Source: Arachidicoccus ginsenosidivorans
GTDB lineage: Bacteria; Bacteroidota; Bacteroidia; Chitinophagales; Chitinophagaceae
DNA length: 64,000 nucleotides
Direction of reading: 5' to 3'
NCBI RefSeq assembly: GCF_007971385.1
Contig: NZ_CP042434.1
Span: 3,968,001 to 4,032,000 of the forward strand
Under the pieces are notes generated by a model. The model saw only the letters and a program-made list of their open reading frames with translations, did no database searches and was not told where the DNA came from. The translations under genes were made by a program, and so were the position numbers. Shown here piece by piece: positions 1 to 8,482 of the stretch; position 1 is the stretch's first letter; each line of letters starts with the position of its first letter.

Positions 1-253
1 TCTCCTTTTCTACATCCTGATTGGACCATTTATCAAAATATTCATGGTAGGTGATACCCAGAAGGGGACCGGCGTTTACCTCCTGCAGCCCAGTTTCCTC
101 TTTGACTTCTCTTATAGCACACTGCTTGACGGATTCACCTTCGTCTAGTTTGCCTTTCGGTAAGTCCCAGTAACCTCTTCTAAAGATTAAAAGAAGATGA
201 CCCTTTGGGTCAGTAATCAGACCACCTGCTGCTATGATTCTGGGCTTTTGCAT
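1..253 (-). CDS. Nudix hydrolase (partial, C-terminus off the window)
   Basis: The minus-strand frame opens at the ATG at 251-253 (MQKPRIIAAGG) and runs off the left edge after about 84 codons. Seen directly: a Nudix box of the form GX5EX7REVXEEXG, in which GKLDEGES is followed by REVKEETGL. Established knowledge: this box binds the metal that lets Nudix enzymes hydrolyse nucleoside diphosphates linked to another moiety. The substrate cannot be told from this fragment. It is divergent from pyrE with a 97-bp gap, so the two promoters must lie in that gap. Confidence 0.88.
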   Translation of the reverse strand, partial: MQKPRIIAAGGLITDPKGHLLLIFRRGYWDLPKGKLDEGESVKQCAIREVKEETGLQEVNAGPLLGITYHEYFDKWSNQDVEKE

Positions 254-350
254 AATAGATTATTTTGACGTTTTAAATGAGGGACTAAATTTACCAATAT
301 TGGCCTAACAAGGCAATAATATTTTACCTTCGTGAAAATTTTTTAGAGTT

Positions 351-985
351 ATGGCAAAGACCGATGAAAAAGTAATCGCCGAGAAATTATTACAGGCTGG
401 GGCTGTTAAATTAAGTCCGGAAAAACCTTTTACCTGGGCAAGCGGGTGGAAGAGTCCGATTTATTGTGATAATCGTAAATTGTTATCTTTTCCTTTTATC
501 AGGGACTTTATTAAAAGTGAGCTGTGTAATGTCGTCTTTGAAGCTTATCCTGAAGCAGATGCTATTGCGGGTGTTGCCACGGCGGGTATTCCCTGGGGGC
601 TATGGTGGCTGACCAGCTAAAACTGCCTTTTGTGTATGTTCGCTCCAAACCCAAAGCTCATGGAATGGGCAATCAGATTGAAGGGAAATTAGAACAGGAT
701 TGGAAGGTGGTTATGATTGAAGATTTGATTTCTACGGGATTGAGTAGCCTCGATGCTGTAAATGTTTTAAAAGCTGAAAATGTTGATGTTATAAGTGTTG
801 TTTCAATATTTAATTACGGTTTTCAAAAGGCGGTAGATGCTTTTGCTGCTAATGAAACAGCATATAAATCGTTGACCAATTATGGAGCGCTAATTGAGCT
901 GGCCAAGGCAAAAGGAATGATTCAGCCTGAAAGTGAGCCTGAACTTTTAGCGTGGAGAGAAAAGCCGGCTGAATGGGGCATATAA
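351..985 (+). CDS. pyrE: Orotate phosphoribosyltransferase, frameshifted at a G run
   Basis: PyrE joins orotate to PRPP to form OMP in de novo pyrimidine synthesis. The first frame (from ATG 351) carries the N-terminus, including FTWASGWKSPIYCD and GVATAGIPWG. The second frame continues as MVADQLKLPFVYVRSKPKAH and contains the PRPP-binding stretch VVMIEDLISTGLSS. The break is at the five Gs at 595-599; a sixth G would give one frame reading PWGAMVADQ, about 211 residues, normal for PyrE. Because the gene is needed for pyrimidine prototrophy and the break is in a homopolymer, a sequencing error is more likely than real loss. If the break is real, the strain would need pyrimidine salvage. Confidence 0.9.
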
Positions 986-1057
986 AAAATTGGGGAGAAG
1001 TGCAATTTAGTTATTAGACGAGAATTAGTCGTTTATAATAGAAACAAGGAATGTAAA

Positions 1058-1065
1058 TATTTTTG
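1058..1065 (+). promoter_or_regulatory. Possible -7 box upstream of ftsY
   Basis: TATTTTTG fits the Bacteroidota -7 consensus TAnnTTTG and lies about 135 bp before the ftsY start. No clear -33 TTG is seen at the usual distance, so this is a weak call. Confidence 0.3.
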
Positions 1066-1200
1066 TAGTTGAATGTAAAATAATATGTTACGGATTTTAA
1101 TTGCAATAAATTATCTGGTGGAATTTATTAAACTATGACCAAATAGGAAACTGCTAAAAATATAAGAATATTTATATAACTTGTTGTAAAATAATAATTT

Positions 1201-2160
1201 ATGGGATTCTTTGGAAATTTATTTGGTAAGAAAGAAAAGGAAACTTTGGATCAAGGTCTGGAAAAGACCAAGGACAACTTTCTGTCTAAGATTACCAAAG
1301 CGGTGGCGGGGAAAACTACTGTAGATGATGAGGTATTGGACAATCTGGAAGATGCGCTCATTACTGCTGATGTAGGTGTGGATACGACGCTGGAAATTGT
1401 GGACCGAGTTCAAAAAAGAGTAGCTAAAGATAAATATGTCACTACCAGTGAATTGAATAGATTACTTCAAGAAGAAATTGAAGCATTGCTGCCGGACGTT
1501 AAAGAAGAAAACTTTGGCAGTTTTGAACTGACTGGGATAAAGAAGCCATATGTGTTATTGGTAGTTGGCGTAAATGGAGTTGGCAAAACAACCACTATCG
1601 GCAAGCTGGCTGCCAGGTATAAAGCTGCTGGAAATAGTGTTGTTTTAGGAGCGGCAGATACTTTTAGAGCTGCTGCAGTTGATCAGCTAACGATTTGGAG
1701 TGAACGGGTAGGGGTGCCGATCGTAAAGCAGCCGATGGGCAGCGATCCTGCTTCTGTAGCGTTTGATACCGTACAAAGTGCGGTAGCTAAGAATGCGGAT
1801 ATTGCCATTATTGACACAGCTGGCCGTCTGCACAATAAAGTGCATCTGATGGATGAGCTGAATAAAATCAAGCGGGTGATAGAGAAAGTAGTGCCTGGAG
1901 GACCAAGTGATGTGCTGCTGGTACTGGATGGATCTACCGGTCAAAACGCTTTAGAACAAGCTAAACAATTTACTGAAACAACAAATGTTTCTTCATTGGC
2001 AATCACTAAATTAGATGGAACTGCTAAAGGAGGAGTTGTACTTGCAATTGCGCACCAATTGAATATTCCGGTACGTTATATAGGGGTGGGGGAGCGAGTT
2101 GAGGATTTAATGATTTTCGATAAACATGAGTTTGTGGATAGTTTATTTAAATTGCATTAA
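1201..2160 (+). CDS. ftsY: Signal recognition particle receptor FtsY
   Basis: FtsY is the membrane-associated GTPase that receives ribosome-nascent chain complexes from SRP (Ffh) and passes them to SecYEG. The 319-residue protein has a short charged N-terminus, the NG helical domain, then GTPase motifs in order: P-loop GVNGVGKTT near residue 123, DTFRAAAVDQL near 150, DTAGRL near 205 and TKLDGTAKGG near 269. It lacks the long acidic A domain of E. coli FtsY, as is usual in Bacteroidota. The ATG start follows an AT-rich upstream region. It is transcribed with pyrE's orientation but separated by 215 bp. Confidence 0.97.
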   Translation: MGFFGNLFGKKEKETLDQGLEKTKDNFLSKITKAVAGKTTVDDEVLDNLEDALITADVGVDTTLEIVDRVQKRVAKDKYVTTSELNRLLQEEIEALLPDVKEENFGSFELTGIKKPYVLLVVGVNGVGKTTTIGKLAARYKAAGNSVVLGAADTFRAAAVDQLTIWSERVGVPIVKQPMGSDPASVAFDTVQSAVAKNADIAIIDTAGRLHNKVHLMDELNKIKRVIEKVVPGGPSDVLLVLDGSTGQNALEQAKQFTETTNVSSLAITKLDGTAKGGVVLAIAHQLNIPVRYIGVGERVEDLMIFDKHEFVDSLFKLH

Positions 2161-2635
2161 GGTTTATAATTTGTTGATAATAATTTGATTAATTTATTGT
2201 AAATGATTTGATTGTTCATTTAGATAACTTTTGCATTGGAATTAGCCTTACGATTAACAAAATTGTTTTTTACATCCAGTAATGCACATTGGATTTTTCC
2301 AAATTCTTGTGGAACGAGGAATCTAGGCAGATAAGCAGTATGTCATAAATGGCCGGTGAGAACCGAAATTGAAATGTTGAGTACCATCTGGTTCTGAAAT
2401 TAATAAGATAGGGGGGATAGGAAAAGTCATCAAAAGGGGGATTTTAAAAGTATCAACTCAAACCATTTCCTTATCGAAGGCAAGGCTGGTGGGCGTGCTC
2501 TATAGAGAAGAAAATGCTTGGCGTGGTCGTTCGCTAGGTTTTACATAGATAGATTGCTGCTGATGCTCGCTATCTGGTGTACCAAAGAAAATAATCGTCC
2601 AATATTATAATTGTAAATAGCTAGAGAGCCGTGAT
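2161..2635. other. Intergenic region, no recognised gene
   Basis: This 475-bp stretch separates ftsY from the convergent DUF4256 gene. A short plus-strand frame near 2446-2548 (reading ISLSKARLVGVLYREENAW) has no convincing start or family match and may be a gene remnant. No hairpin with a T tract was identified after ftsY. Confidence 0.4.
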
Positions 2636-3202
2636 TTAAAAAGTTAGTACTCCTCTGAATCCCCTGGCTGCATAATAGGAGATTGCGCCATTATGATAAA
2701 CAAATACCTGGTCATATCTGCGATCACAAAATAGTGCTCCGCCCAGTTCTCTTACGGAATCAGGCGTCTGAATCCAGCTGGAAGTTTTTAAATCAACGGG
2801 CTCAAGAGATTGAAGCAATCGGTATTGCTCTTCATTTAGAAGCTGGATACCCATCGCTGCTGCCATTTCCTTTGCGCTTCCTTTGGGCTTATGTTCTTTA
2901 CGTTCTGCAAGCGCCTTTTTGTCATAACAAAGACTTCTACGACCTTTGGGCGTTTCTGAAGAACAGTCAAAAAACTGATAGGCTTCGGCTTTTTTATCGA
3001 TCTCAAGCACGTCAGGTTCGCCACCAGACTCATCCATTTTCTGTAAACTCCAGAGCTTTTCTGGGTGTTTGAGTAGTCTTTTGGAGACATCTTCCCAGAT
3101 AATCCCAGGATGTCTGTGCTTATTTTGTTCAAATCTAACTTTTAATAATAAAAGCAATGAGTCTATGTCTTTGTTGGTTAGTTGATTCGTTTTCGTTTCC
3201 AT
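2636..3202 (-). CDS. DUF4256 family protein
   Basis: A 188-residue soluble protein with no signal peptide or membrane segment. The C-terminal half carries the conserved features I associate with DUF4256: a stretch with RELGGALFCDRRYDQVF followed by YHNGAISYYAARGFRGVL. The N-terminal half contains DESGGEPDVLEID and FFDCSSETPKGRRSLCYD, also typical. The family's biochemical function is unknown. The ATG at 3200-3202 begins METKTNQLTNKDIDS. It is divergent from the cas operon with a 411-bp gap, so it is probably not part of that system. Confidence 0.82.
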   Translation of the reverse strand: METKTNQLTNKDIDSLLLLLKVRFEQNKHRHPGIIWEDVSKRLLKHPEKLWSLQKMDESGGEPDVLEIDKKAEAYQFFDCSSETPKGRRSLCYDKKALAERKEHKPKGSAKEMAAAMGIQLLNEEQYRLLQSLEPVDLKTSSWIQTPDSVRELGGALFCDRRYDQVFVYHNGAISYYAARGFRGVLTF

Positions 3203-3613
3203 TAGTATTAATTTAAGGGCCGGATAAATTTATGTACATTTTTAAAACTCTTAAGGGCACAGATCAATTCGGTTTAGCCTCTTAATTTACACGTTCAAAG
3301 TTAGGAGATAACGGAGATTTACCTTGCCCAATGCCAATCATGTCCGACTTTATGCAGTACACTGGTGACTTTGAACTTTGAGAATAGCATCTGCGCAAAA
3401 TAACTGATATCTTTTGTGTGATCATAGATCCCTTTTTTGAAATTAATTGGGAATTACAATGAAAATGAACTATTAGGGATATAAATAGTAATTTTGAATC
3501 GATGCAAGAATGAGAAGACATATTACTGATTTGCGAGACGGTTGTTATTAATCAATATTGATCCTAGTTCAAGGGAAAGGGTATTTAATTTTGTTATTTT
3601 AAAATAGTATAAT
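3203..3613. other. Divergent intergenic region between DUF4256 gene and cas6
   Basis: Holds the presumed promoters of both flanking genes. Apart from the -7 box at 3586 no repeat, RNA gene or believable reading frame was recognised; a minus-strand open frame at 3282-3521 has no family resemblance. Confidence 0.5.
3586..3593 (+). promoter_or_regulatory. Likely -7 box of the cas operon
   Basis: TAATTTTG is an exact TAnnTTTG match ending 20 bp before the cas6 ATG, which would give a very short leader. The upstream TTG at 3558-3560 is 25 bp away, further than the 17-19 bp seen at better promoters in this window, so the -33 element is uncertain. Confidence 0.45.
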
Positions 3614-4393
3614 ATGATGCTAAGGTTAAATCTTGTGGCAGATAGAAATTCGTTAATTCCTATCAATTACAATTATAACTTATCAGCTGCAATTTACCGA
3701 ATTATTGCCAAAGGTGATGCGGATTTTGCTGAGTTATTACATAAACGGGGGTATGGGAAAGGGTTCAAGTTTTTTACATTTTCATTGATTGACGCGCCAT
3801 TTGAGGTTTTAGGAGATAGACTCAAATTGGTTGGTAATCATGCGTCTGTTTTAGTCTCTTTTCATGTTCCAGAGGCTATGGAAAACTTTATTAAAGGATT
3901 GTTTCAAAGCGAGCAATTAGTTATTGAAGATTATAAATCTAAATCCAGCTTTTTTGTTGAGTCCATAAGTATTGAAAAGAATCTTCTTGAAAGCTATAAA
4001 GATGATGAAAGGATTGAGGTTGAATTGAGCCCAAAATCACCTATTGTTGCTGGGTTACAAAATGACCTTGGAAATTATATATTTCTAAGCCCAGATGATG
4101 ATCGCTACGTTAATTCTTTAATTTATAACTGGACAAACAAAATAAAAACGATAGAACAAAATGAACAGGTATCGCAATTATCAATGAAGTTAATTTCTAC
4201 AAATCGACCTTTTAAATCAAAACTTATAACGATTAAAGCAAATACGCCACAAGAAACTAAGATTAGGGGGTGGCTAAACTTTAAATTAATAGTAAAAGCT
4301 GAAAAGCGTTATGTCAATTTGTTGCAGAATACCGGAGTAGGAATATATAATAGTATGGGAATGGGGTGCGTTCAAACAAAGGTCAATATCTAG
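3614..4393 (+). CDS. cas6: CRISPR pre-crRNA endoribonuclease Cas6
   Basis: Cas6 cuts the repeat-containing pre-crRNA to release guides with an 8-nt 5' handle. The 259-residue protein shows the two-ferredoxin-fold RAMP layout: an N-terminal stretch with LSAAIYRIIAKGDADFAE, and at the extreme C-terminus the glycine-rich loop GVGIYNSMGMGCVQ that binds RNA in this family. The catalytic histidine cannot be fixed without alignment. Two adjacent ATGs (3614, 3617) are possible starts. It is the first gene of the operon; its stop codon lies inside the left arm of a 12-bp inverted repeat (4386-4397). Confidence 0.93.
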   Translation: MMLRLNLVADRNSLIPINYNYNLSAAIYRIIAKGDADFAELLHKRGYGKGFKFFTFSLIDAPFEVLGDRLKLVGNHASVLVSFHVPEAMENFIKGLFQSEQLVIEDYKSKSSFFVESISIEKNLLESYKDDERIEVELSPKSPIVAGLQNDLGNYIFLSPDDDRYVNSLIYNWTNKIKTIEQNEQVSQLSMKLISTNRPFKSKLITIKANTPQETKIRGWLNFKLIVKAEKRYVNLLQNTGVGIYNSMGMGCVQTKVNI

Positions 4394-4451
4394 GTCAAAA
4401 ACAATGATTATATTTCAATTCAGTAATTGTACGATTGAATGACCTAGATAT
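4386..4451. repeat. Perfect 12-bp inverted repeat bracketing a degenerate CRISPR repeat
   Basis: Arm 1 ATATCTAGGTCA (4386-4397) is the exact reverse complement of arm 2 TGACCTAGATAT (4440-4451), separated by 42 bp. Arm 1 overlaps the cas6 stop codon. Between the arms lies the degenerate repeat at 4412-4441. There is no T tract on either side, so it does not look like an ordinary terminator. Confidence 0.9.
4412..4441 (-). repeat. Solitary degenerate CRISPR repeat between cas6 and cas8
   Basis: On the minus strand this 30-mer matches the array repeat at 22 of 30 positions without gaps. The final 11 bases (TGAATTGAAAT) are identical, and AATCG and ACAAT in the middle are also kept. It is in the opposite orientation to the array and lies more than 8 kb from it. 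No second repeat is seen one spacer length downstream. Confidence 0.8.
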
Positions 4452-4480
4452 AGACGCTGCAAGATACTAAACCTAGCGAA

Positions 4481-4506
4481 CAAAAAATAATTACGACCGT
4501 TACCAA
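4481..4506 (-). promoter_or_regulatory. Possible minus-strand promoter for the crRNA-like RNA
   Basis: Read on the minus strand: TTG (4506-4504), 14 bp, then TATTTTTTG (4489-4481), a TAnnTTTG box with one extra T. Its -33 box directly abuts the -33 box of the plus-strand promoter at 4507, so the two would be divergent and overlapping. Confidence 0.3.
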
Positions 4507-4535
4507 TTTGTAATGATTACCGCGGCATATATTTT
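4507..4535 (+). promoter_or_regulatory. Predicted promoter facing the mini-ORF and cas8
   Basis: TTTG (4507-4510), 17 bp, then TATATTTT (4528-4535), one base off TAnnTTTG. The 17-bp spacing equals that of the strong candidate at 44881-44908. The sequence AATGATTA at 4512-4519, inside the spacing, is complementary to guide positions 2-9 of the putative crRNA-like RNA. Confidence 0.45.
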
Positions 4536-4576
4536 TAAGAACGAGATAGTTTTTCCATATTATTCAATTAAATAAT

Positions 4577-4657
4577 ATGAAGCTGAATTTTAAAAATAAT
4601 CCTTCAAATACAATTATTATAGGAGTATTTATTAAATTTGTTCTTAGCAACAATTGA
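4577..4657 (+). CDS. Mini-ORF upstream of cas8 (26 codons, doubtful)
   Basis: An ATG-initiated frame begins MKLNFKNNPS, has a hydrophobic middle (TIIIGVFIKFVL) and ends SNN before TGA. It lies directly downstream of the predicted promoter at 4507-4535 and in a different frame from cas8. It could be the product of a CreT-like toxin unit, a leader peptide, or chance. No family is recognised, and the only support is its position. Confidence 0.2.
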   Translation: MKLNFKNNPSNTIIIGVFIKFVLSNN

Positions 4658-4706
4658 GAAAACGAGATTTATAAGGACAAAATGCTTTAAAATTAATTAT
4701 TTGAAC

Positions 4707-6772
4707 ATGACAATATTTAATAGATTCACTGGAAATGCATTGATTAATAATGCATTAATGACGATTATGGCTGTGGCTAAAATAGGAGGCCTTGCAGAGA
4801 TTACTCCAGAATTGTTGCTAGATCTGTTTAATAGAGTTAGTTTGGTGGAGACAAATAAGAGACTAAAAAGTTATACTATGCTTTTTAGCCTTAACAACCC
4901 ATTGGTTAATCCGGCAAAAAAAGCAAATCAGGCTGGAGAAAAGACTTATATTCGGTTGCTGCTTGCAATAATGAATGGATTTGAAGCTGATGGAGAGCGT
5001 ATTTGTGAAATCACCGGATTAAAATTTAATAAGCGTTTCGAAGAATTCTATCAAGAAGACATCGATCAACAAAAATTATTAATAAATAGCAGCAGTAAAG
5101 ATCCACGCGAAATAAAAAAAGAAATTAAAAATTTGGATAACACAGACACGAGCTTAAATAGGTCTTGGTTTCCATTGATTGGTGGTCTTGGGTCTGACGC
5201 GCAGACTTTGCCCCAAGCAAAATTTACCGTAAATATTCATCCTATCTGTATCGCAATATTGCAATTTTACCCTTATCTGCATTACTATACAAAGGAGGCA
5301 TTTTGCTAATAGACTCGTCTGATTTTGAACTTTCCAAAAAATTGGTAGCCGACTCTGTGGCCGTATTGGCGGAAAAGATGCAGCATTGTTCTGTCAATGA
5401 ACCGATTGAAAATGTAAGGGATTTTGGGAAGGGAGATTATTTAATTAAAGTCTTGCAAATGCTTGAGGAATTGGAGGAGTTTGAGGAAAATTATGCGGAT
5501 TTGAATATGTGGAGCTTTTCAAACTCAGGCACTGGCGCCAGTTGTTCTATAGACCGTGTACCCAATGGATTGATAAGAAAACTTCAACACCTTTATAACA
5601 ACGCCAAGATAGGAGGGGAATTGAAAGCGATTTTGGCAGATAAACACAGAGCTTTTCGCTTTCTTGAATCTTTAGAGGGAAACAAAGATTGGTCTTTGTT
5701 GTACCCAAATGTTTTTGGTACTGGGAAAAGGAAAACGGATTATAGTGGCGTATCCACTGAGTTTCTGGAAGCTTATTATTCAGAAATTGGTAATAATCGT
5801 ATGGTGCCTATTGCAAAATATATTGCTGGTTTAATTGAGACTTATCGATCAAACTCTTTTAAGAAGTTATTGGAGAGATCGTTAACAGGAGCTTGGGATA
5901 ATCCAGAATATAGAGGAGAGCTCAACCTAGTATTAGTGAAAGCTGCAAAGGAGGGAAGGTGGGACCTGAAACACCATATTGCTATATTGGATAATTCTGA
6001 TGAATTGCCAGTAAAAAACAATTTTTATAAATTACATAAATTAATACATTATTTTACTCAAAAATCAGTATTTCAGAATGATCTACCTATTGTAGACGTT
6101 TCTAATAAAAAGGCGTTTAATGCCAGTCAATGGGTTATTTCTATGATTCAAAGAGATGACAAGTTAGACGGAATTAAATCTGGTTTGACCAACAAGGGGG
6201 AAGATTATATTATTGGGTATGGAAGGATATTCATTGACTCCCTTAATTACCAAGAAGTTCATTTTGAAAGTATTCTTGATACTTTTTATGATGTTGATTT
6301 TAGATACCAAAAGTATGGAATGACTGGTCTTTTAAGGATCTTTTTTAATCAATCTGAATACGAATCCATTGAACTTGAACACTATGAAAATAAAGGTCAA
6401 ATTATGGCTAATGTCCAATGTTGGTTGGAAAAATTGGGTTGCTTTGTAAATGACTACAGGGCGTATTACATAACGAGATACCAAAACCCTGATTCAGACA
6501 AACCGCCTGTTGAAAAGTTTGAAAAATTGGTTAATGGATTGGTAGGGGAGAGGTACAAAGATGATTTTTATATAAAACTAAAAGAAATTATTTTTAATAC
6601 AAATCAGTTTATTTATGAATTTCAGGATGGCCCGAAGGAAAAATGGGACATTGAAGAATTAAAAGTTGACCCACTTGGAAATCCATCATGGAATCTCTGC
6701 AATTTTGCGATTAGATTTTTATTAAAGAAATCTCTAATGGAACTAAAAAAAATAATTAATAACAAAAAATAA
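4707..6772 (+). CDS. cas8b: Type I-B Cascade large subunit Cas8b1/Cst1, frameshifted
   Basis: Large subunit of the I-B Cascade complex, expected to recognise the PAM. The N-terminal frame begins MTIFNRFTGNALINNALM, close to the usual Cst1 start (FTGNALINN is the family's G-N-x-x-x-N/D-x-x-x opening), and reaches KEAFC-stop at 5309. A second frame continues GGILLIDSSDFELSKK to 6772. Adding one G to the pair at 5294-5295 makes a continuous protein reading TKGGILLIDSSDF of about 688 residues. ATG 4707 is preferred over an upstream TTG at 4638 because it starts at the conserved N-terminus. The family's zinc-finger cysteines are mostly absent; only CEITGL remains. cas7 begins 8 bp downstream. Confidence 0.8.
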
Positions 6773-6780
6773 AATTAAAA

Positions 6781-7809
6781 ATGGCAAAATTAAACAACAT
6801 TTCTGGCGCGTTGCTGATAGACGCCACTGCATCATTTTTGAATGGTGCCGGTTTGGGTATACAAGAGGATAAAAACCGGGTGATACCTAAGACTTTTAAA
6901 GAGAAAGTGAATAATAGGTTTGAAGATGTTCCATACGTTTCGGGGCAATCCTGGAGAAGATGGCTAAGAAATACGGCCAATGAGGAAAATAATTGGAGTC
7001 CCAGTGAGCTCAGAGCAATCGGGGATGGTTCTGAAAAAGGAACTACTAATAAGATATCCACCGAATTAAATCCGATAGAATTCCCTGAAGATGATTTATT
7101 TGGATATATGAAAGCTGGTGCCAAAGGCGAAGAGAGTATCCAAAGAACATCTCCTTTTAAATCTTCTATTTTGAAAGGAATAAAGAATATGAGAACTTTG
7201 AATATTGATGAGGCATTTGTTCATTTGAAGGAAGGTTCACCATTGCCGTATTCTTCTAAGTTCTATTCGACTCATCTTGAAGGCTTTTTTAACCTTGAAT
7301 ATTACCGTTTAGGGGTTTATGATAATTTAGGCAGTAAACAAGAATTAAGTTCTGATCTCATTAAGGAACATACGGATAAATTAATTGAGACGAGTTTAGG
7401 CGGGAAATTTTCTCGTTATGAATTAAAGAATGCAGTTGAAAATAGAAATGTGAATGCTGCTGGCTTGTTAAAAGGGTTGGCATATTTAAGAGGAGGTGCA
7501 AAACAAGCCGCATTTGGTGCTGATGTTTCACCTAAAGTTTTGGTACTTGCGGGAATGGAATCAGCAAATCCCATTTTTAATAATTTGTTTATTGGTACAG
7601 GTGAAAGGCCAATCCTTAACGTTGAGTTGATGCTTGAGCTGGCTGAGGATTATAAAATGAAGCTGGCAACACCAATTTTCCTTGGATTCCGTAAAGGGTA
7701 TTTACAGAATGAGACCGAAATATTGGAGAAACTGAAAGATGGTTTTGTTTTAGGTTCACCAGTCGAAGTGACAAATCAATTTATACAAAAATATTTGACA
7801 AATGGATAA
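6781..7809 (+). CDS. cas7: Type I-B Cascade backbone subunit Cas7 (Cst2/DevR)
   Basis: Cas7 multimerises along the crRNA to form the Cascade backbone. The 342-residue protein has the Cst2/DevR N-terminus (ISGALLIDATASFLNGAG), followed by VPYVSGQSWRRWLRNTA, the conserved segment where DevR proteins carry the S-G-x-x-x-R motif, and RTSPFKSSILKGI around residue 121. The start ATG follows a purine-poor AT leader typical of this phylum. It sits between cas8 (8-bp gap) and cas5 (8-bp overlap), which supports a co-translated Cascade block. Confidence 0.93.
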   Translation: MAKLNNISGALLIDATASFLNGAGLGIQEDKNRVIPKTFKEKVNNRFEDVPYVSGQSWRRWLRNTANEENNWSPSELRAIGDGSEKGTTNKISTELNPIEFPEDDLFGYMKAGAKGEESIQRTSPFKSSILKGIKNMRTLNIDEAFVHLKEGSPLPYSSKFYSTHLEGFFNLEYYRLGVYDNLGSKQELSSDLIKEHTDKLIETSLGGKFSRYELKNAVENRNVNAAGLLKGLAYLRGGAKQAAFGADVSPKVLVLAGMESANPIFNNLFIGTGERPILNVELMLELAEDYKMKLATPIFLGFRKGYLQNETEILEKLKDGFVLGSPVEVTNQFIQKYLTNG

Positions 7810-8482
7810 GGTTTTAGAAATCCAGTTTTCTGGTTGGACATCGACGCCGCGTCTGCCATTTGTTCTTTCTGGAAACGCTATTTGTATGCCTACTCCAAGT
7901 TACTCGCTTGTTTTAGGCATTATTGGCTGTTGTCTGGGGCGAAATATTCTTGCGACTGAATTGAAGTTAGGGTTTAAGTATTCATTTGACACAGTTGCAA
8001 AGGATTTAGAAACTCGACAACGCCTCGAAAATAACGGAGGTAAAATTAAAAAACACAGCAAAGGGAGTGATGCTTATTTACGTGAGTTCCATGTTTTACC
8101 GAAGCTAATCGTTTGGTTGAATAAGGTCGAATGGAAAGAATTCTTTGAAAACCCCATTGGAACTCCTTCATTGGGCCGATCGCAGGATATTTTATGTATC
8201 GATAGTGTGTTATTGAAAGATGTAGAAAGAGTAGATAAGGGTAATTTAGGCGGCTCACTATTACCTTTTTCACCTAGTTTAAATGCTGCAGGGCAGTTGG
8301 TTCAATTGGCAGAATCATATATTGAGAACGAAGACGTGGGGACGGGACGAACGCCAGCTGCGTCCAAAATGTTTATTTCTATCCCACACGATAACAATTC
8401 CGAAGTTGTTTGTGGAAATTTATTCAGAACAAAAGAGGAGGAACCCGTTTATTTTTATTTACATGAATTTGATAATGAATAA
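7802..8482 (+). CDS. cas5: Type I-B Cascade subunit Cas5 (Cas5t)
   Basis: Cas5 caps the crRNA 5' handle in Cascade. The 226-residue RAMP protein begins MDKVLEIQFSGWTSTPRLPF, followed by the family's PTPSYSLVLGIIG segment, in which Cas5 proteins carry a P-T/P-S-x-x-x-G-x-x-x pattern. It overlaps cas7 by 8 bp and cas3 by 8 bp. With no separate small subunit in the operon, the Cascade is probably Cas8b-Cas7-Cas5-Cas6. Confidence 0.9.
   Translation: MDKVLEIQFSGWTSTPRLPFVLSGNAICMPTPSYSLVLGIIGCCLGRNILATELKLGFKYSFDTVAKDLETRQRLENNGGKIKKHSKGSDAYLREFHVLPKLIVWLNKVEWKEFFENPIGTPSLGRSQDILCIDSVLLKDVERVDKGNLGGSLLPFSPSLNAAGQLVQLAESYIENEDVGTGRTPAASKMFISIPHDNNSEVVCGNLFRTKEEEPVYFYLHEFDNE

Larger units (their letters stand above)
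4386..4474 (-). ncRNA. Putative crRNA-like regulatory RNA (CreA/CreR-like)
   Basis: Inference. A minus-strand transcript from the predicted promoter at 4481-4506 would start near 4474, pass through the degenerate repeat (4441 to 4412) and continue into a guide-like stretch beginning ATAATCATTG. Cas6 could process it, because the last 11 bases of the repeat, including the crRNA handle ATTGAAAT, are unchanged. Guide positions 2-9 (TAATCATT) match the minus strand at 4519-4512, between the -33 and -7 boxes of a promoter facing cas8. This arrangement, a crRNA-like RNA between cas6 and cas8 with only partial complementarity to a nearby promoter, is known from CreA antitoxin and CreR RNAs in type I-B loci. 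Transcription is not shown by sequence alone. Confidence 0.4.

Noticed and set aside
2365..2381. AATTGAAAT near 2370 resembling the end of the CRISPR repeat
   Set aside because: Only nine bases match and the upstream 21 do not, unlike the 22/30 match at 4412-4441.
2683..3072. 129-codon plus-strand frame opposite the DUF4256 gene
   Set aside because: It is antisense to a gene with clear family signatures and shows no recognisable domain.
4561..4590. TTCAATT at 4562 as a possible second degenerate repeat
   Set aside because: Flanking bases do not follow the repeat; the match is within chance for AT-rich DNA.
8283..8474. A start for cas3 well inside cas5
   Set aside because: The extra N-terminus has no Cas3 features; ATG 8475 begins just before the HD domain and overlaps cas5 by only 8 bp.
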